From the NCBI RefSeq assembly GCF_009857745.1, contig NZ_WWEN01000011.1:1-64000 (forward strand): a stretch of 64,000 bases of DNA, read 5' to 3'. The notes below the pieces were generated by a model. It worked only from the letters and a program-made list of their open reading frames with translations. It was not told the DNA's origin and searched no databases. This document shows, piece after piece, positions 61,681-64,000 of the stretch; within the stretch, counting starts at the first letter, position 1; each line of letters starts with the position of its first letter. The position numbers and the translations under genes are program-made. Source of the stretch: Thalassovita mangrovi (GTDB taxonomy: Bacteria; Pseudomonadota; Alphaproteobacteria; Rhodobacterales; Rhodobacteraceae).

Positions 61681-63428
61681 CCCAGATCCTCGGGTCCGAA
61701 AACGGAAATCTCCGCCCCCGGGTCAAAACGCAGCTCCGCCGCGATACGCTTGCCCAGATCGCCGATCCGCCCGCTGACCGCTTCCGGCCCGGTGCCGGGC
61801 AGCAGCGCGTAATCGAAGGCACCGCCGGAGATGACCTTGGCCCCGCCGTCCAGCCGCTGGCCGAGAAGTTCGGTGAAAAGCCGCCGGGTCGCGGCGAATT
61901 GCCGGGCGCCGTGATCCTGCGCGATCGGCCTTTCGTTGCGATAGGCGATGCTGAGCAGCGTGAAGGCCGCGCCGGTTTCGTTATAGCGCCGCGCCTCGCC
62001 GTTCAGCGCGACCACCAGATCGAGCGGCAGATCGGTGAAGCGCAGCACCTGCTGCGCCATGCCGAGAAACGCCGCCCCCGCCTCGAGATAGCCGATACCG
62101 TCCCGGGTAAGCCGGTAGAGGTGCACGTCGCGGGTCGCCACCGCCTCGCCCTCGCTGCGGGTGCCGCAATCTGCACAGACGAAGCCGACCGCCGGTTCGG
62201 CGGCGGCATGGCCGCAGGACTGGCAGACCAGCATCGTTCCGGGCCGGTCGTAATCGCGCCCGAAATGGCGCAGCTCGACCCGGCATTTGGGGCAAATCAG
62301 GTCGTCGCCGGTGCGGAAATCCGCCTCCGGCCCCTGATAGGCGCAGCGGAAATGATGCAGGTAAGAGGTTTCCTCGATCTGGGCGGAGCGACAGCTGGGG
62401 CATTCTTCGCGCACGATCATCCGGGCCGAGCGGCAATTGCCGCAGACATGCAGCCGCTCGAAGAAATCGGCCGCCAGCAGGCCCCGCCCGACCAGTTTCC
62501 CCGCCGCCGCGCGGACGGTTTCGGGGGCCAGTGTCAGGTTGTAGCCGACCAGCCCCTTGCGGTTGCCGTCGAGCCGCGGGATCAGATCGGCGCCCGACAC
62601 ATGGATGCGCGCCAGCAGCTTATCCCCGATATCCTCCGACCGGGCGACATCGCGGTGCAAGGCCGCGCGGCGGTCCCCGAACCCGTCGATTAGCCGGGTG
62701 ACGTGTTCCGCCACGTCGCCGCCCACCCCGCTGGCATCGAAATCGGCACCGGCGCCAAGCCGCCCGGTCAGGTCGATCACCGGCAGCAGGTTCAGCCCCC
62801 GCCCCTGCCAGAGCGGCGCCAGATCATCGGGCGTGTCGGCCTCATAGACCAGAACCGCATCATAGCCCTCCGCCCCGGCTGTGAGCCTGCGGCGGTCGGC
62901 ATCGTACGGCCAGCGCAGGAAACGATAGCCGACATCCTCGATCGGTGAACGGCTGGGCGCCCCGCCCGCGGCGGGACGAACGGGCCTGATCCCCGGCGCT
63001 TCGGGCCGGGCGCGGCCCAGCTCGCCGATCACCGACAAAACCTCGTTGATGTCCAGCGGCTTGGCCATGACCCGGTCGAAATGTTCGCAATTGTCCTGAC
63101 TTTCCAACAGTCCCTGCACGTCGCCGGTGATCGCGACGAAATGCGGGCACGGCCCCTTGGCCGGGTCTTCGAGATACTTGGCCACCACTTCGAGCCCGGT
63201 CATTTCCGGCATGTTGAAATCGAGCAGCGCGATGTCGTAGCCCTGCGTCCGGATCGCGTCGAGCGCCTGTTTGCCGTCTTCGACGATGTCGACGCTGAGA
63301 CCGCGCTGCGTCAGGATCAGCTGCAGCAGGTCCTGGATCGCCGAACTGTCCTCCGCCACCAGAATGCGTTTGGCATCACCGCTTTGTGCGGCTTCAGTGC
63401 CGTCCTCTGCTGGCGTCGTGTCGGGCAT
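61677..63428 (-). CDS. Response regulator with Cys-rich (TackOD1-like) and degenerate GGDEF-like domains
   Basis: 583 residues from the ATG at 63428, with GGAGAG 6 bases before. Receiver domain 20-140: E26-D27, D70 (LLDFNMP), T101, K123, all intact. Residues about 160-325 are a mixed alpha/beta region. Residues 325-425 hold five CxxC pairs (C329/C332, C343/C346, C379/C382, C402/C405, C418/C421) plus C362, thus two or more zinc ribbons; I believe this is the TackOD1 type from memory. The tail 465-565 has the layout of a GGDEF domain (FTLLSIAYRNERP...VISGGAFDYALLPGTGPEA) with GGAFDY replacing GGDEF. It is the first gene of the operon. Confidence 0.82.
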   Translation of the reverse strand: MPDTTPAEDGTEAAQSGDAKRILVAEDSSAIQDLLQLILTQRGLSVDIVEDGKQALDAIRTQGYDIALLDFNMPEMTGLEVVAKYLEDPAKGPCPHFVAITGDVQGLLESQDNCEHFDRVMAKPLDINEVLSVIGELGRARPEAPGIRPVRPAAGGAPSRSPIEDVGYRFLRWPYDADRRRLTAGAEGYDAVLVYEADTPDDLAPLWQGRGLNLLPVIDLTGRLGAGADFDASGVGGDVAEHVTRLIDGFGDRRAALHRDVARSEDIGDKLLARIHVSGADLIPRLDGNRKGLVGYNLTLAPETVRAAAGKLVGRGLLAADFFERLHVCGNCRSARMIVREECPSCRSAQIEETSYLHHFRCAYQGPEADFRTGDDLICPKCRVELRHFGRDYDRPGTMLVCQSCGHAAAEPAVGFVCADCGTRSEGEAVATRDVHLYRLTRDGIGYLEAGAAFLGMAQQVLRFTDLPLDLVVALNGEARRYNETGAAFTLLSIAYRNERPIAQDHGARQFAATRRLFTELLGQRLDGGAKVISGGAFDYALLPGTGPEAVSGRIGDLGKRIAAELRFDPGAEISVFGPEDLG

Positions 63429-63633
63429 GTAACGCTCTCCAATAAGGGCCGTTCGGGGCGAAATTTCCCCGGTCCGAAGCACAATGAGTCAAGGGCGTTA
63501 AAAACCCATAAAAGCCGAATTTTTGTGAACTCACACTCGGTTAGGTTGTCCCCCCCTTCCTCCGCTAACGCCGCATTAACCCGGTCTGTGATTCGATCCT
63601 CCGGGGGAAGCGATCAGGAGCGAGGCAAAACCG
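63429..63633. promoter_or_regulatory. Divergent promoter region of the polysaccharide operon and hpt
   Basis: The 205 bases between the divergent starts hold an AT-rich patch (63497-63535, with TTAAAAAC and TTTTTGTG) suited to promoters and a pair of TTAA repeats near 63570-63585. No exact palindrome stands out. I see no gene in it. Confidence 0.5.
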
Positions 63634-63996
63634 ATGACGGCATTTCAGGACAAACTGCGCGGTCTGATCGCCCTCCATTGCGCCTCGCTGCGCGAAGAGG
63701 TCCAGGATTTGCGCGAGGTGCTGGCGCGGCTGCGCCCCCCGGCGGGCGAAGCGGGCGGGGCGATTTCCGAAGGCGCCGGACTGGTGCACAAGATCAAGGG
63801 AAGCAGCGGCAGCATCGGCTTTCACGAGGTCGGCGCCGTCGCGCAGGAGCTGGAAACGCTGTTGCGCGGGTTGGAGCGCGCGGGCGGCACACCGGATGCG
63901 GGCGGGATTGCCCGCGCACTGGCGCTTGTCTCCGAGCTCGATGCGCTGGTTGCGGAGCTCAGACCGGAACAGTCGGCGCTTTATCATGCCGGGTGA
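63634..63996 (+). CDS. Hpt domain phosphotransfer protein
   Basis: 120 residues, complete at the right edge (TGA 63994-63996). A single four-helix Hpt domain, with the phospho-accepting His52 in GLVHKIKGSSGSIGFHEVGAVAQELE, the classical H-x-x-K-G-S/G-x-G-x-x-G. It would shuttle phosphate between the intact receivers encoded across the divergent promoter. Divergent from the receiver/Cys-rich gene. The ATG follows GGAGCGAGG. Confidence 0.93.
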   Translation: MTAFQDKLRGLIALHCASLREEVQDLREVLARLRPPAGEAGGAISEGAGLVHKIKGSSGSIGFHEVGAVAQELETLLRGLERAGGTPDAGGIARALALVSELDALVAELRPEQSALYHAG

Positions 63997-64000
63997 AGCG

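Overview
This window is a compact, GC-rich stretch of bacterial chromosome that looks like the Rhodobacteraceae/Roseobacter branch of Alphaproteobacteria. The evidence is the gene order murA - DUF2948 - hisD - UPF0262 - low-Mr phosphatase - infA - maf - rng - yacG, a TAXI-type TRAP transporter, BioMNY biotin uptake, a CcsR-like small RNA, and frequent ATGA/TGATG gene overlaps. I see no insertion sequence, phage, CRISPR array or rRNA. There are two tRNAs (Thr-GGT, Gly-TCC).

Layout. 0.3-6.9 kb: a MurR/RpiR regulator, TAXI binding protein, fused TRAP permease and universal stress protein on the minus strand, divergent from a class III aminotransferase. 6.9-11.9 kb: a set for the lower gallate / protocatechuate-4,5-cleavage pathway (oxalomesaconate hydratase, tautomerase, aldolase) with a type I extradiol dioxygenase and a divergent LysR regulator that carries two DNA-binding domains. 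12-20.6 kb: the housekeeping block listed above, read on the minus strand. 20.7-26.3 kb: tRNA-Thr, then a ProC-like reductase, a flavin N-demethylase-like enzyme and a non-pyrrolysine MttB-like methyltransferase, probably for a methylated amine, with a divergent LysR regulator. 26.3-32 kb: acyl-CoA synthetase, ABC exporter, Lrp/LysE pair, tRNA-Gly, ferredoxin. 32-34.3 kb: bioMNY and a plus-strand CcsR-like sRNA. 34.3-43 kb: small hypotheticals, GlxA-type regulator and isochorismatase, 5'-nucleotidase, pyrD, MATE pump, two thioesterases. 43-50.5 kb: two MerR regulators and a fatty-acid beta-oxidation operon (acyl-CoA dehydrogenase, GST, thiolase, FadB-like) behind a LiuR-like operator. 50.5-56 kb: sulfotransferase, second acyl-CoA synthetase, a DUF2892 protein behind an SqrR/BigR-like operator, a degenerate M48-like protein and galE.

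The most unusual region is 56-64 kb. A tightly overlapping operon encodes a receiver protein with a Cys-rich multi-zinc-ribbon domain and a degenerate GGDEF-like end, a processive family-2 glycosyltransferase, an HlyD-like partner, a 992-residue sensor kinase with two degenerate receiver domains, and a single-domain receiver. A lone Hpt phosphotransfer protein is divergently encoded. I infer a phosphorelay-controlled exopolysaccharide synthase.

Recurring non-coding structures include back-to-back palindromes between genes (6884-6975, 9045-9123, 18519-18658), and a DnaA-box cluster at 40.7 kb.
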